Source: Aureococcus anophagefferens
Lineage: Eukaryota > Sar > Pelagophyceae > Pelagomonadales > Pelagomonadaceae
Assembly (NCBI RefSeq): GCF_000186865.1
Contig: NW_008705593.1
Span: 279,483-343,482, forward strand
Reading direction: 5' to 3'
Length of the DNA stretch: 64,000 nucleotides
Below, piece after piece: positions 53,801 through 62,428 of this stretch. The notes beneath the pieces were generated by a model, which was given only the letters and a program-made list of their open reading frames with translations, was not told the DNA's origin and did no database searches. How positions within the stretch are numbered: the stretch's first letter is position 1; each line of letters opens with the position of its first letter. Both the position numbers and the translations under genes were made by a program.

Positions 53801-55197
53801 CTCTATCTCGGTCAAATCGAAGTCGATTCGGCTGATTTTTGGACGAATCGATTGCTCTCGTCAAGTCCTCGAAGCACAGCGAAAGAGTCTGGTCCGAGCC
53901 GTTCGATTACGCGCACATTGAAGTCGGGTTGAAGATTTGGAATCCACACAGGCCCGTCGTCGTCCTCGCGCCCTACGCGCCGACGCGCGAGCTCCCGCAC
54001 CGGTCCTTCTTCGTCGCCGGCACGCCCAAGCGCCAGGCCGACCTCGCGCACGCGGGCGTCGCGACCTGCGCGCGCTTCGTCACCGTGGGCGCCAGGGCGG
54101 CAAAAGAGAGCGAACTTCCCAACTTCAAAGGCTCCGATCTCGGCCGTTTTCCACTCGTTTCGGCTGATTTTTGGACAAGCGATCATCTCTCGGAACGGTC
54201 TCGAAGCGTGGATGCTTTTTTCCGGAACGCGCGCGCGCGGCACACTCACGTTGAAGCGACGTTGAATCTCTCTTTTCCTGCGCAGGTGGGCGCGCTCGCC
54301 GCGCCGGACGTCGAGGAGCACCTCGCGGATTCGCAGAACGCGATCATCCAGTGCGTCGTCGAGAAGTTCCTGATAGCGGCGGGCAACGACGCCGCCGTCG
54401 TCGCCTACGACTGGAACTCGTCGGCGAACGTGCTCCAGCTCCGGGGGCGCCGCGACGACGGCGATGGCGGCGGCGACGGCGGCCGGCTCGCGGCGGACGA
54501 GGGCGAGGGCCGGCTCCACGCGCGCTACGTCGCGGGCGAGGTGCTGCCGCGGAGCGACGTCATGGGCGCCTACGCGCTGCCCTGCTTCGCGCCGGGCGCG
54601 CTCGAGGTCGTCGACGCGCTCCTCGTCGCGCGGCGCCGCGGCGACGCGACGCTGCGGATCGCGGCGCTGCCGCCGGCCTACGTGCGCCACCCCTACACGT
54701 CCCTGGCCATGGTCCTCATCGACCGCGGCGCCGTGCCCGTGGGCATGCTCCGCCGGCCGACGCCGGCGACCGCGGCGCTCGCGGCGTTCTACCCCGTGAC
54801 GTGCAGCCCGCTCGAGCGCTACGCGCTTCGCGAGAGCGACCGCGTCGTCTTCGTGGCGTCCGACGACTGGGTCGCGGCGAACGGTGACCTCTGCGGGCCT
54901 CCGCCGCCCCGGGGCCCGCCGGGGTCCCCGCGGGCGGCGCCCGCGGCCGCGGACGCGGCGGACGCGCCCGCGGCGGCCGCGGAACCGGAGGACGCCGCGC
55001 CGCTGGAGCCGCCCGCGCCCGAGTCGCCGGAGCCGTCGCCGGACAGGGCCCACCTCGAGATCGAGAACGTCGGCGCGCCGCCGTCCGCCGCGGAGCCCGA
55101 GGACCTCACCTTCGACATGCTCCCCGCGCCGTCGCCGCCGGAGAACGGCGACGCGCTGTCCCAGTGGACGCGCCAGTCCTGGGGGCTCTCGTGTTAG
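50853..55197 (+). CDS. BK-type (SLO-like) potassium channel with four introner introns
   Basis: Exons: 50853-51455, 51650-52671, 52872-53740, 53952-54084, 54286-55197. One base must be added at the G5 run 50964-50968 so that MVQGCAQVDETYCEH joins GIIGDQFKVATILF; the sum then gives 1179 residues, typical of BK channels. It has hydrophobic segments S1-S6, the pore STVGYGDYSP (about 52045-52075), and an RCK domain (GHVLVVGSGVGCGSRFAVES, CYAFNDLKASLLATA) with a second RCK half (VEEHLADSQNAIIQCVVEKF). BK channels open on voltage and calcium in plasma or endomembranes. All four introns are duplicated 8 bp sites. The C-terminus is Pro/Ala/Glu-rich. Confidence 0.85.
51464..51649 (-). mobile_element. 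Introner element A5 (186 bp)
   Basis: Starts CAGGGCAGGAAAAGAGTGCG and ends TCTCTTTTCCCGCGCAG. GCCTCCAC is duplicated at 51456-51463 and 51650-51657. Intron 51456-51649 (194 nt) has a GC donor. Slightly shorter than its relatives, with small internal deletions. Confidence 0.92.
52680..52871 (-). mobile_element. Introner element A6 (192 bp)
   Basis: Starts CAGGGCAGCAAAAGAGAGCG and ends CACCCTTTTGCTGCCCAG. GCGACGGC is duplicated at 52672-52679 and 52872-52879. Intron 52672-52871 (200 nt) has a GC donor. Confidence 0.92.
53749..53951 (-). mobile_element. Introner element B2 (203 bp)
   Basis: Starts CAGTGTGGATTCCAACCACT and ends TTGGAATCCACACAG. GCCCGTCG is duplicated at 53741-53748 and 53952-53959. 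Intron 53741-53951 (211 nt) has a GC donor. Same length as B1 and in the opposite plus-strand orientation. Confidence 0.92.
54093..54285 (-). mobile_element. Introner element A7 (193 bp)
   Basis: Starts CAGGGCGGCAAAAGAGAGCG and ends TCTCTTTTCCTGCGCAG. GTGGGCGC is duplicated at 54085-54092 and 54286-54293. Intron 54085-54285 is 201 nt and open in the gene frame, so it can be missed or retained. Confidence 0.9.
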
Positions 55198-55198
55198 C

Positions 55199-56515
55199 CT
55201 AGCGGCAGCTCCAGAGGCGGACGAGGCGGTCGTCGCCGCCGGAGACGAGCGTCTTGGCGTCGCCGCAGAGCGCGAGCGCGGCGACGAAGCCCGCGTGGGC
55301 GTCGTCGAGGGACGCGACGACGCGGCCGTCGGGCACGTCCCAGACCTTGATGGACCGGTCGTCGGACGCCGTCGACAGGCGCCTGCCGCACGGGTGCCAC
55401 GCGAGGCACCGGACCCAGGACCCGTGGGCCGCGAGGACGCGGAGGCACGCGGGCGCCGGCAGCCCCGTCGCGCCCGCCGCCGGGTCCGGCGCGACGCGCC
55501 AGACGCGGGCCTCGCCGTCGCGCGCGCACGTCGCCACGACGACGCTTCGCCGCGCGGCCGCGCCGTCCGCGAGCGAGAGCTTCGCGTAGGCCGCGGCGTC
55601 GACGGCGCGCGTCGCCGCGTCCGGGCCGAAGGCGACGGCCTCGACGGCGTGGGCGTGGCCCGCGAGGGGTTGGGCCGCGTCGGCGAGCGCGCCGCCCGCG
55701 CCGAGCGCGAAGATCCGAGCCGTATTGCCGCCGCACGTCGCGACGAGCGCGGCGCAGTCGCCGCCGTAGCGCGCGCCCCGGGCGCAGCGCCGCGCCGCGC
55801 AGCCCCGCAACGCCTCGCCGGCGCCGTGGGGCGCGCGCGCGGCGCCGAGCGCGGCGCCGTCCGCGGGCCGCCAGCAGCGGACGTCGCCGTCGCGCGACGC
55901 CGTGACGACCGCGGCCGCGTCCGCGCCGCCGTCGCCGTGGGCGAAGCAGCCGCCGCTCACGGCGCCGCCGTGGCCCCGGAGCGTCGCGCCGGCGCCGCCG
56001 CCCGCGGCCACGGCGGCCGCGGGCCAGACCTTGGCCGTGCCGTCGGCCGAGCAGCTGAGGAGCGCGCCGCCGTCGTCGAAGGCGAGCGCGAGCACGGCGT
56101 CGACGTGGCCGCCGAGCGACCCGGCGGCGGCGCCACTCGCGCAGTCCCAGAGCCGGATCGCGCCGTCCTCGGCGCCCGTCGCCGCGAGGCCGCCGCTCGC
56201 CGCCGCGCAGGTCACGGCGCCGCGGTGGCCGCGGAGCGCGTGCGCGCAGGGCGCGCGCGGCGCGTAGGACCCGCCGGGCGGCGGCGTCGCGCGGCCGCCG
56301 GCCTTGGCCTTGGCCTCCAGGTCGAGGACGCGCCGCTGGAGCCGCACGACGGACACCCACTTGCGCTCGAGGGCGCCGGGCTGGGCGGCGGCGTCCGGCG
56401 GCGCCGGCGCGAAGGCGTCCGCCGCGGCCGGCGCGACTTTCTTGAGGTATTCTAATACTGCGGCGTCCAGCTGCGCGCGCTCCTTGCCGCTGAGGCCGCC
56501 GACGAGGGCGGACAT
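55199..56515 (-). CDS. LIS1: LIS1 / PAC1-like WD40 dynein regulator
   Basis: The 438-residue protein (animals 410) starts at the ATG at 56515 (MSALVGGLSGKERAQLDAAV). The N-terminus is a LisH-like dimerisation helix, followed by ALERKWVSVVRLQRRVLDLE, the signature helix of LIS1, then about seven WD repeats (for example LRGHRGAVTCAAASGG, IRLWDCASGAAAGSLGGHVD, VRCLAWHPCGRRLSTASDDR, SIKVWDVPDGRVV, LVSGGDDRLVRLWSC). LIS1 regulates cytoplasmic dynein on microtubules. Its stop is 1 bp from that of the potassium channel. The start to gene GG (56747) is a 231 bp divergent interval. Confidence 0.88.
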   Translation of the reverse strand: MSALVGGLSGKERAQLDAAVLEYLKKVAPAAADAFAPAPPDAAAQPGALERKWVSVVRLQRRVLDLEAKAKAGGRATPPPGGSYAPRAPCAHALRGHRGAVTCAAASGGLAATGAEDGAIRLWDCASGAAAGSLGGHVDAVLALAFDDGGALLSCSADGTAKVWPAAAVAAGGGAGATLRGHGGAVSGGCFAHGDGGADAAAVVTASRDGDVRCWRPADGAALGAARAPHGAGEALRGCAARRCARGARYGGDCAALVATCGGNTARIFALGAGGALADAAQPLAGHAHAVEAVAFGPDAATRAVDAAAYAKLSLADGAAARRSVVVATCARDGEARVWRVAPDPAAGATGLPAPACLRVLAAHGSWVRCLAWHPCGRRLSTASDDRSIKVWDVPDGRVVASLDDAHAGFVAALALCGDAKTLVSGGDDRLVRLWSCR

Positions 56516-56746
56516 CGTTGCGGTGCTAGCTGCGGCAAGCGGGTCGCGCGATGAGCTTGTTGGGGCGCGGCGCACTGATCTTTTAGCCACTTTTTGTTGC
56601 ACTTGTGGTAATTCGAGCCGCAGCATCCTTCGTCGCGAGCGCCGCCGCCGCCGCTGCCGCCGCGCCGCTGTCGTCATCGTCGTCGTCACGCGCCGCCGTC
56701 GTCGTCGTCACGCGCGCGTGGAAATTCGACTTCGAGAACGCAAATC

Positions 56747-58078
56747 ATGGGCGTTTACGCGACAATTTTCGTCCTCTACCTGGCCCTGGACTACATCCTC
56801 GGCTTCGCGGCGACGCAGGCCATCAAATACTGCATGAATTACGACATCCAGATCACCTGGCTCTCGATCCACCTGGGCTGGAGCGAGGTCACGATCAGCC
56901 TGGGCCCGCTCATGTGGAGGAACCCGAAGAAGTTCCAGGAGACGCCCTTCCTGCTCAAGCTCGGCCGCGTGAGCCTGCGGCTCAGCCCGCGGAGCGTCTA
57001 CGCGCACCTGGCCGGCGGCGGCGGCGGCGCCGCGCCGCCCGTCGACGTCGACAACTTCGAGGTCGAGGGCGTGAAGCTCCACCTGGAGCGCAACGCCAAG
57101 GGCCTGAACCTCTGGGCGGCGCTGGGCGTCTCGGACGAGGAGGGCCAGGCGCGCGCGGACGAGAGCCGCGCGTGCGACGCCGCGGGCCGCTTTGACCCGG
57201 CCGCCTTCGACGACGACGGCACGGACGAGGCGGCGCCGGGCGCCGCCGCCTGCGCGGCGGCCGACGACGCCCTGGCGCGGCTCCGCGTCGAGCGCATCTG
57301 CGTCCGCGGCTGCCGCTTCAACGTCGACGCGTTCCTCAAGGCGTCGAAGACCAAGGCCGACGCGAAGGAGAACGTCGTCAAGATCCGGTGCCTCGAGCTC
57401 GTCCACGACGAGCTCCGGCCCTCCTCCAAGAGCGGCCGCGACGTCAAGGGCGGGCTCCACGCCGACGAGGTCGTGAGCCGGCTGGTGTGGCGCGTCGTCG
57501 ACGAGGTGACCAAGGGCAACGCGGGCGTGCTCCTGAAAGCCGCGGCGGGCGCGGCCGCGGACCAGTCCATCGCGGCCGTGAAGAACGCGTCGAACGCGGG
57601 CGTCAAGGCCACGGGCGGCGCGATCCTGAACGCGGGCCACCGCACGTCCGTGAAGGTAAACGACCGCCTCAAGGACGGCTTCACCGAGTTCGCCGCGGAG
57701 AAGCTCGAGATCTGGGTCCTCGGCGGCAAGCACCTCGCGGGCAAGCCCAGCGCCTACCTGAAACTCCAGATCGGCAAGAAGGGCGTCAAGGCCAAGACCA
57801 AGGTCGCGACGGCGTCGAGCAACCCGGCCTGGCACGAGCTCGTCGCGCTCGCGCCCGTCGAGAGCCTCGACCTCGACCTCCGCGTCCAGGTCTACGACCG
57901 GCGGCTCCTCCAGGGCGACGCGCAGCAGGGCGCGACGCTCAAGCTGCCGCTGGCGGAACTCGAGCCGAACGTCGAGCAGGACGCGTGGTTCGCCGTGCCG
58001 CCCGCGGACGGCGACGCGACGGCCGCCGGCGGGAAGGAGCCCGCGGTCCACCTCAAGCTCCGCCTCGTCGTGTCGTAA
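56747..58078 (+). CDS. Membrane-anchored C2-domain protein
   Basis: The 443-residue protein starts ATGGGCGTTTACGCG. A hydrophobic N-terminal helix (YATIFVLYLALDYILGFAAT) is probably a membrane anchor or uncleaved signal. Residues 45-130 (ITWLSIHLGWSEVTISLGPL, VDVDNFEVEGVKLHLERN) resemble lipid-transfer/AsmA-like beta strands, although the family is not certain. Residues 180-310 are helical and Ala/Lys-rich. Residues 325-435 form a C2 domain (EKLEIWVLGGKHLAGKPSAY, ATASSNPAWHELVALAPVES, LRVQVYDRRLL), which binds membranes or partners, with or without calcium. A membrane-contact or lipid-handling role is inferred. Confidence 0.75.
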   Translation: MGVYATIFVLYLALDYILGFAATQAIKYCMNYDIQITWLSIHLGWSEVTISLGPLMWRNPKKFQETPFLLKLGRVSLRLSPRSVYAHLAGGGGGAAPPVDVDNFEVEGVKLHLERNAKGLNLWAALGVSDEEGQARADESRACDAAGRFDPAAFDDDGTDEAAPGAAACAAADDALARLRVERICVRGCRFNVDAFLKASKTKADAKENVVKIRCLELVHDELRPSSKSGRDVKGGLHADEVVSRLVWRVVDEVTKGNAGVLLKAAAGAAADQSIAAVKNASNAGVKATGGAILNAGHRTSVKVNDRLKDGFTEFAAEKLEIWVLGGKHLAGKPSAYLKLQIGKKGVKAKTKVATASSNPAWHELVALAPVESLDLDLRVQVYDRRLLQGDAQQGATLKLPLAELEPNVEQDAWFAVPPADGDATAAGGKEPAVHLKLRLVVS

Positions 58079-58207
58079 GGGGGCGCGTCTTTTTTTCCTG
58101 TGGAAGGGTTTTTAGCGTGTCCTTTACTTCATCTTGCATCGGGAACAAGCCGAGCTCGAGCCACTCTGGCGCATAGACCACCGCCGCGCACGTCGCCGCC
58201 AGCCAGC

Positions 58208-59191
58208 ATGCTGCTGCGCCGCCTCGCCCGGCGCGCGCCGTCCCTGGTCCTGGGCCGCGGCGCGCCGGCGCGCGCCTTCGCCGACGCGCCCTTCGACCAC
58301 GTGAAGACGGAGCGCGAGATCGGCGAGCTGCAGCGCAGCGTGCGCGACGCGCTGGGCGCCCAGGACGTGGCGACGGCGACGGCGGCGAGCGAGGCGCTGA
58401 TGGCGCTCGCGCGCGAGTCCTACGGCGAGGAGCGGAACCCCGTGCTCGCCGCCGCGTACAACGACGCCGCGCTCTGCGTCAAGGCCGCGGGCGACTACGA
58501 GGCCGCGGGCCTGCTGCTCGCGAGGTCCGTGCAGGCCTACGAGACCTGCGGCATGGGCGACCACGCGTCGACGGCGACGTCGCTCCACAACATGGGCGTC
58601 TGCTACAAGGAGCACGCGGCGCGGCCGCAGATCCGCGGCTTGGAGCGCGCGGCGCTCCTCGACCGCGCGGCCGAGGCGCTCGAGGAGTCGGTGCTCCGCC
58701 GGGAGCGGAGCGCGGGCTTCGACGCCAAGCGCGACGCGCCGGCCCTCGCGACGACGCAGGTCATCCGCGCGTCCGTGCTGCGGCTGTCGAAGAAGCCGGG
58801 CGACGCCGCGGACGTGCTGGACGGCGCGATCTCGTCGCTCCGCGTGGCGTTGGCGCACACGCCCGTCGACACCATACGCACGGCCCTGGCCGCGGCGCTG
58901 AACAACAAGGCCCTCTACGCCAAGCACGACGGCGACGCGGACAACGCCGCGGGGCCTCTCTACGCGGAGGCGCTCGCGCTCCGCGAGGCCGCGCTCGGCG
59001 CCGCGCACCCGCTCGTCATCCAGACGCTCCACAACATCGCCGAGCACCTCGACGCGGCGGGCGACGACGACGACGCCAACGGCATCCGCGAGGAGATCCT
59101 CCGGCGCTTGGACGTCGACGCGGACGACGCGGACGAGGCCTTCGCGGGGGCCGCGCGCGCCTGGGCGGCGAAGAACGCGCCGCCAAAGTAA
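58208..59191 (+). CDS. TPR protein with mitochondrial-type presequence
   Basis: The start is the ATG at 58208: MLLRRLARRAPSLVLGRGAP is Arg-rich and lacks acid, the usual look of a mitochondrial targeting sequence. The 327-residue protein contains several TPR-like helical pairs: ARESYGEERNPVLAAAYNDA, DHASTATSLHNMGVCYKEHA, TIRTALAAALNNKALYAKHD, LREAALGAAHPLVIQTLHNI. Such repeats bind peptides, in mitochondria often as assembly factors. I do not recognise the family beyond kinesin-light-chain-like TPRs. The organelle is inferred from the N-terminus only. Confidence 0.8.
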   Translation: MLLRRLARRAPSLVLGRGAPARAFADAPFDHVKTEREIGELQRSVRDALGAQDVATATAASEALMALARESYGEERNPVLAAAYNDAALCVKAAGDYEAAGLLLARSVQAYETCGMGDHASTATSLHNMGVCYKEHAARPQIRGLERAALLDRAAEALEESVLRRERSAGFDAKRDAPALATTQVIRASVLRLSKKPGDAADVLDGAISSLRVALAHTPVDTIRTALAAALNNKALYAKHDGDADNAAGPLYAEALALREAALGAAHPLVIQTLHNIAEHLDAAGDDDDANGIREEILRRLDVDADDADEAFAGAARAWAAKNAPPK

Positions 59192-59328
59192 GCGGCGTCG
59201 TACTTTGGTTTCGGAGCGATCTTGTCGCATTCAGAGCCGCGCGCACGCCGCCGAGGCACATCAACGTTGACCCTTGTAGCCTTCGTCGATGTCGTATTCC
59301 TCAACCAGATGGAGGTGGTCGAGTAAAA

Positions 59329-60971
59329 ATGGGTTTTCACAGGCCAAAGATGGCAAAACTCCGGCTGGCATGCACCTTGCTAGCGTGCGCCAAAGGATTA
59401 ACCCCGCAGCGCATGCCAGCAGCGCCGAAAACGGCGCAAAAGGTCGCGACCGTCGAGGCGCTCGGCGAGGCCGTCGCGGTCGCGGCTCCGGACGCCTTCG
59501 ACTGGTTCGACCACTGGTACCCCGTGAATGTCGTCGACAGCATGGACCCGTCGCGCCCCCACAAGGTGCAGCTGCTGGGCCTGAACCTCGTGCTCTGGAA
59601 CGACGGCGCGACCGTCGGCGGCGAGAAGGCCGCGGGGTCGTGGCGCGCGTTCGAGGACTCGTGCCCGCACCGGCGGGGCCCGCTGAGCGAGGGCCGCGTC
59701 GAGGACGACGGGACGCTGCTGTGTTCCTACCACGGCTGGCGCTACGACGGCTCCGGCGCGTGCTCGGACCTGCCGTACTCGCCGGAGAGCAAGCGGGAGC
59801 GGCACCAGTGCTCGGCGTCGTGCGCGTCGTTCCCCACCCAGGTCGCCGACGGCATGGTCTGGGTCTTTCCCAACAGGGCGATCTCCGCCATCGAGGCGCT
59901 GCTCAAGCCCGCGCCTCTCGTCAGCGAGCTGCACGACCCGCGGCCGGGCGAGGACCGCGACTGGCAGGTGAAGATCCCGGCCGGCGTCCGCGACTTCCCC
60001 TGCGGCTGGGACACGATGGTCGAGAACACCCTGGACCCGGCCCACTTCTGCGCCGCGCACCACGGCACGCTCGGCGACCGCTACAGCGACCCGCGGGCCT
60101 ACACCTTCAAGACCACGAAGAAGGTGTCGCGCGACGGCGGCTTCGAGCTCGACGGCGACATGGGCTCGCTGGAGTCAGCGTCGAGCGACGGGAGTGTTTT
60201 TTCGAGTGAATGTCGCCTGAAGATGTGAAGAAATCCGACCCCGTCGCACTTGGTAGGCTGGAGTTCGTGCCGCCGTGCCTCGTCAAGTACCGGCCCAACT
60301 ACGGCGCCATGCCCTTTGAAGGCGCGCTGGTGCTGGCGACGTACTGCGTGCCCACGGCGCCGGGGAAGGTCCGGCCGCTCGCGACGGTGCTGCGCGATCG
60401 CGCGGCGCCCTTCGGGGAGACGCTCGCCGAGCGCGCGCTGGCCGTCTTCATGGGGCCGACGTGGTTTCCGGGGCTGGTGCCGAAGTGGTTCGGCCACATC
60501 GCGTCGTCCGTCGTGCTGCACCAGGACGCCGCGCTCCTCTACGAGCAGTACCGGAATCTGATCGACGAGGGCTACGAGCCGACGAAGCCCGGCTCGAAAT
60601 CCTTCAACCAGGTCTGCTACATGCCCAACGACGTCGACCGGGGCGTCACGGCCTACCGGCGCTGGCTCCAGGTCCACGCGGGCGGCGGCGTCCCCTGGGC
60701 CTGCGACGACGCGCTGCCGCCGCGGGGCTCCGAGGACATCTTCGACATGTGGGACGCCCACACGAGCCACTGCTCCCATTGCCTGGACGCCTACCGCAAC
60801 TTCGGGATCGCGCGCGACGTCGCCGCGGGCGCGGTCGTCGTCGCCGCGCTCCTCCCGGACGCCGCGCCTCGGTTGCCCGTGGGCCTCGCCGCCGCGGCCC
60901 TCGCGCTCGGCATCGACCGGTTCATGGGCCTCTTCCGGCGCTACGAGTTCTCCCACCATGATAATGATTAG
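59329..60971 (+). CDS. Rieske oxygenase of the PAO/TIC55 family
   Basis: Exons 59329-60173 and 60257-60971 give 519 residues, the usual size of pheophorbide a oxygenase relatives. The N-terminus MGFHRPKMAKLRLACTLLAC looks like a targeting signal. The Rieske [2Fe-2S] motif is CPHRRGPLSEG then CSYHGWRYDGSG, followed by a mononuclear-iron region ENTLDPAHFCAAHHG. A CxxC motif HCSHCLDAYRN sits near the C-terminus, as in PAO/TIC55/PTC52, where it allows thioredoxin control. A hydrophobic C-terminus (GAVVVAALLPDAAPRLPVGL) suggests membrane association. Members act in chlorophyll breakdown or chlorophyllide oxygenation in plastids. The 83 nt intron (60174-60256) is conventional; a donor at 60180 is also frame-compatible. 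Confidence 0.88.
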
Positions 60972-61273
60972 GCTTCGGCAGCATGTCCCGCCGGCGCAGG
61001 GAGGAATCACTTGGAGAAGGGAGGCCTAAGGTAAGGGAACGAGGAACGAGAGCACGATCGGAAGAACCAGCCGCCTCCTCTCTCTAGCGCTGTAGGCGAC
61101 CAGGGCCGCGGAGAAGAGATCCCGGGACTCGCGGGCACTGCAGCGTCTTCGGAGCACTTTGGGCAAAGGCGTGGGCGGCGCGTCAGAGGTCCCCCGCAAG
61201 GCGTGAGCGGCGGTGTCGAGGTCCCTTTTGAAGTCATTTTAGCCGGCGGGATATGTCAAACGCCGCTAAAACT
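60972..61273. other. Intergenic 3' region with motif copy
   Basis: This 302 bp gap between convergent genes includes a minus-strand copy of the GCGCTAGAGAGA motif (61076-61101) and a hairpin at its right end (61230-61275). Nothing else is seen. Confidence 0.55.
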
Positions 61274-61275
61274 TC
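61230..61275 (-). repeat. Hairpin overlapping a stop codon
   Basis: On the minus strand GAAG-TTTTAGCGGCG is followed, after a loop of about 12 nt, by CGCCGGCTAAAA-(TGA)-CTTC, so TTTTAGC-GGCG pairs with CGCC-GCTAAAA. It overlaps the TGA stop at 61274-61276 of the GT8-like gene, so it may influence 3' end processing or termination of translation. Confidence 0.65.
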
Positions 61276-62428
61276 ACATTGTGTGGTGCTCGCGGCGCGC
61301 GGTGCAGCGGGCGTCGCAGGCCGACGGGCACGCGAGCGACGCGCTCCGTCCCGCCGCGTCGACCCTGGCACACCGGCGGTCGGGGGCCTTGGCGACGTGC
61401 TTGCACGTGCCCCCCCCCACCGCGCCCGCGACCGCCGCGGCGGTCCAGGAGTCGTCGTCGACGCACGCGCACCGCTCGTGCGGGTGTTGGAGGTGGCTGA
61501 AGGCGCGGGCGTGGCCGTAGCAGAGCTCACGCATGCACAGGTCCGCGAAGCCCTTCTGCAGGTTCCACACGCAGGGGTCGACCTGCGCGGGCCGCCACCG
61601 CGCCTGCGCGTCCGCGGCCGCGTCGCTCGCGCGGCTGCGGTAGAAGAACCAGTGGAAGAAGCCCTGCATGCGCGCCTGGAACCGGCGGGGGTTGTTGTTC
61701 GGGCCCCAGCCCTCGCCGTTCCAGCCCGTGCGGGCGTCGACGCGCGCCGTCTCGAGCGCCGCGTGGAGCCGGCGCCGGAGGAGCTCGCTCGGCGGGACGG
61801 CGAGGAACGCGCCGTTGACGGGCACCTCGGGCCCGCGCGTCGTGAGGACGCGGCCCTCGGCGACGCAGTCGAAGAGCGGGCCAAAGTCCGCGGTGTCCTC
61901 GGGGTCGTAGTCCAGGTCCATGACGATCATCGCGTCGTACTCGCCGTAGCCCATCGGCTCGAGCTTCAGGAACTCCCGGGCCCCGCAGCAACCGCCGCTC
62001 TCGACCTTGATGCCCGCGCTCAGCTTCGGCGGCACGACGTGTTCGCTGTAGCGGATTTCGATGCCGAGATCTTCGAGCGCGGCGATCGTTGCGTTGGCCA
62101 CGGGCACGCGCTGTCGCTCGGGGACCGGGAGGACGACGACGCGGTCCGCGCCGTTGCGCCGGGCCACGCGCGCGACCTTGGCCTCGTGCTCCAGGAGGCC
62201 CGGGCCCTTGCGCGACGTGAGCGGGAGCTTGACGTGGGCGTCGAAGACGGAGACGAAGGCCCGGCGCCGCGCCGTGCCGTTGACGCAGGCGCCCAGGTCC
62301 TGGCAGTCGACGCCTTCGTCGAAGGCGAGGCATCTCGTTTTCCGCGTCGCCAGCCGAAACGCGACCGTCTCCGCGTCTTCGGCGCCCCGTCCGACGCACA
62401 ACAGGGCGCAGAGCGCCCACGCCCGCAT
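61274..62428 (-). CDS. Secreted GT8-like glycosyltransferase
   Basis: The start at 62428 (MRAWALCALLCVGRG) is a signal peptide; the upstream frame opens at GTG only. The 384-residue protein has FVSVFDAHVKLPLTSRKG and AKVARVARRNGADRVVVLPV, then a DxD-like metal site MIVMDLDYDPEDTADFGPLF and VNGAFLAVPPSELLRRRLHA, the arrangement of GT8/glycogenin-type GT-A enzymes that use nucleotide-sugar and a divalent metal. The C-terminus is Cys-rich (CVWNLQKGF, CMRELCYGHA, CACVDDDSWT, CPSACDARCTARREHHTM), so it works in the secretory pathway. Acceptor unknown. Confidence 0.8.
   Translation of the reverse strand: MRAWALCALLCVGRGAEDAETVAFRLATRKTRCLAFDEGVDCQDLGACVNGTARRRAFVSVFDAHVKLPLTSRKGPGLLEHEAKVARVARRNGADRVVVLPVPERQRVPVANATIAALEDLGIEIRYSEHVVPPKLSAGIKVESGGCCGAREFLKLEPMGYGEYDAMIVMDLDYDPEDTADFGPLFDCVAEGRVLTTRGPEVPVNGAFLAVPPSELLRRRLHAALETARVDARTGWNGEGWGPNNNPRRFQARMQGFFHWFFYRSRASDAAADAQARWRPAQVDPCVWNLQKGFADLCMRELCYGHARAFSHLQHPHERCACVDDDSWTAAAVAGAVGGGTCKHVAKAPDRRCARVDAAGRSASLACPSACDARCTARREHHTM

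Noticed and set aside
53812..54290. Recurring LGRFPLVSADFWTSDHL-like peptide as a conserved protein domain
   Set aside because: It is the translation of introner DNA read in one frame at several loci; the elements are spliced as introns.
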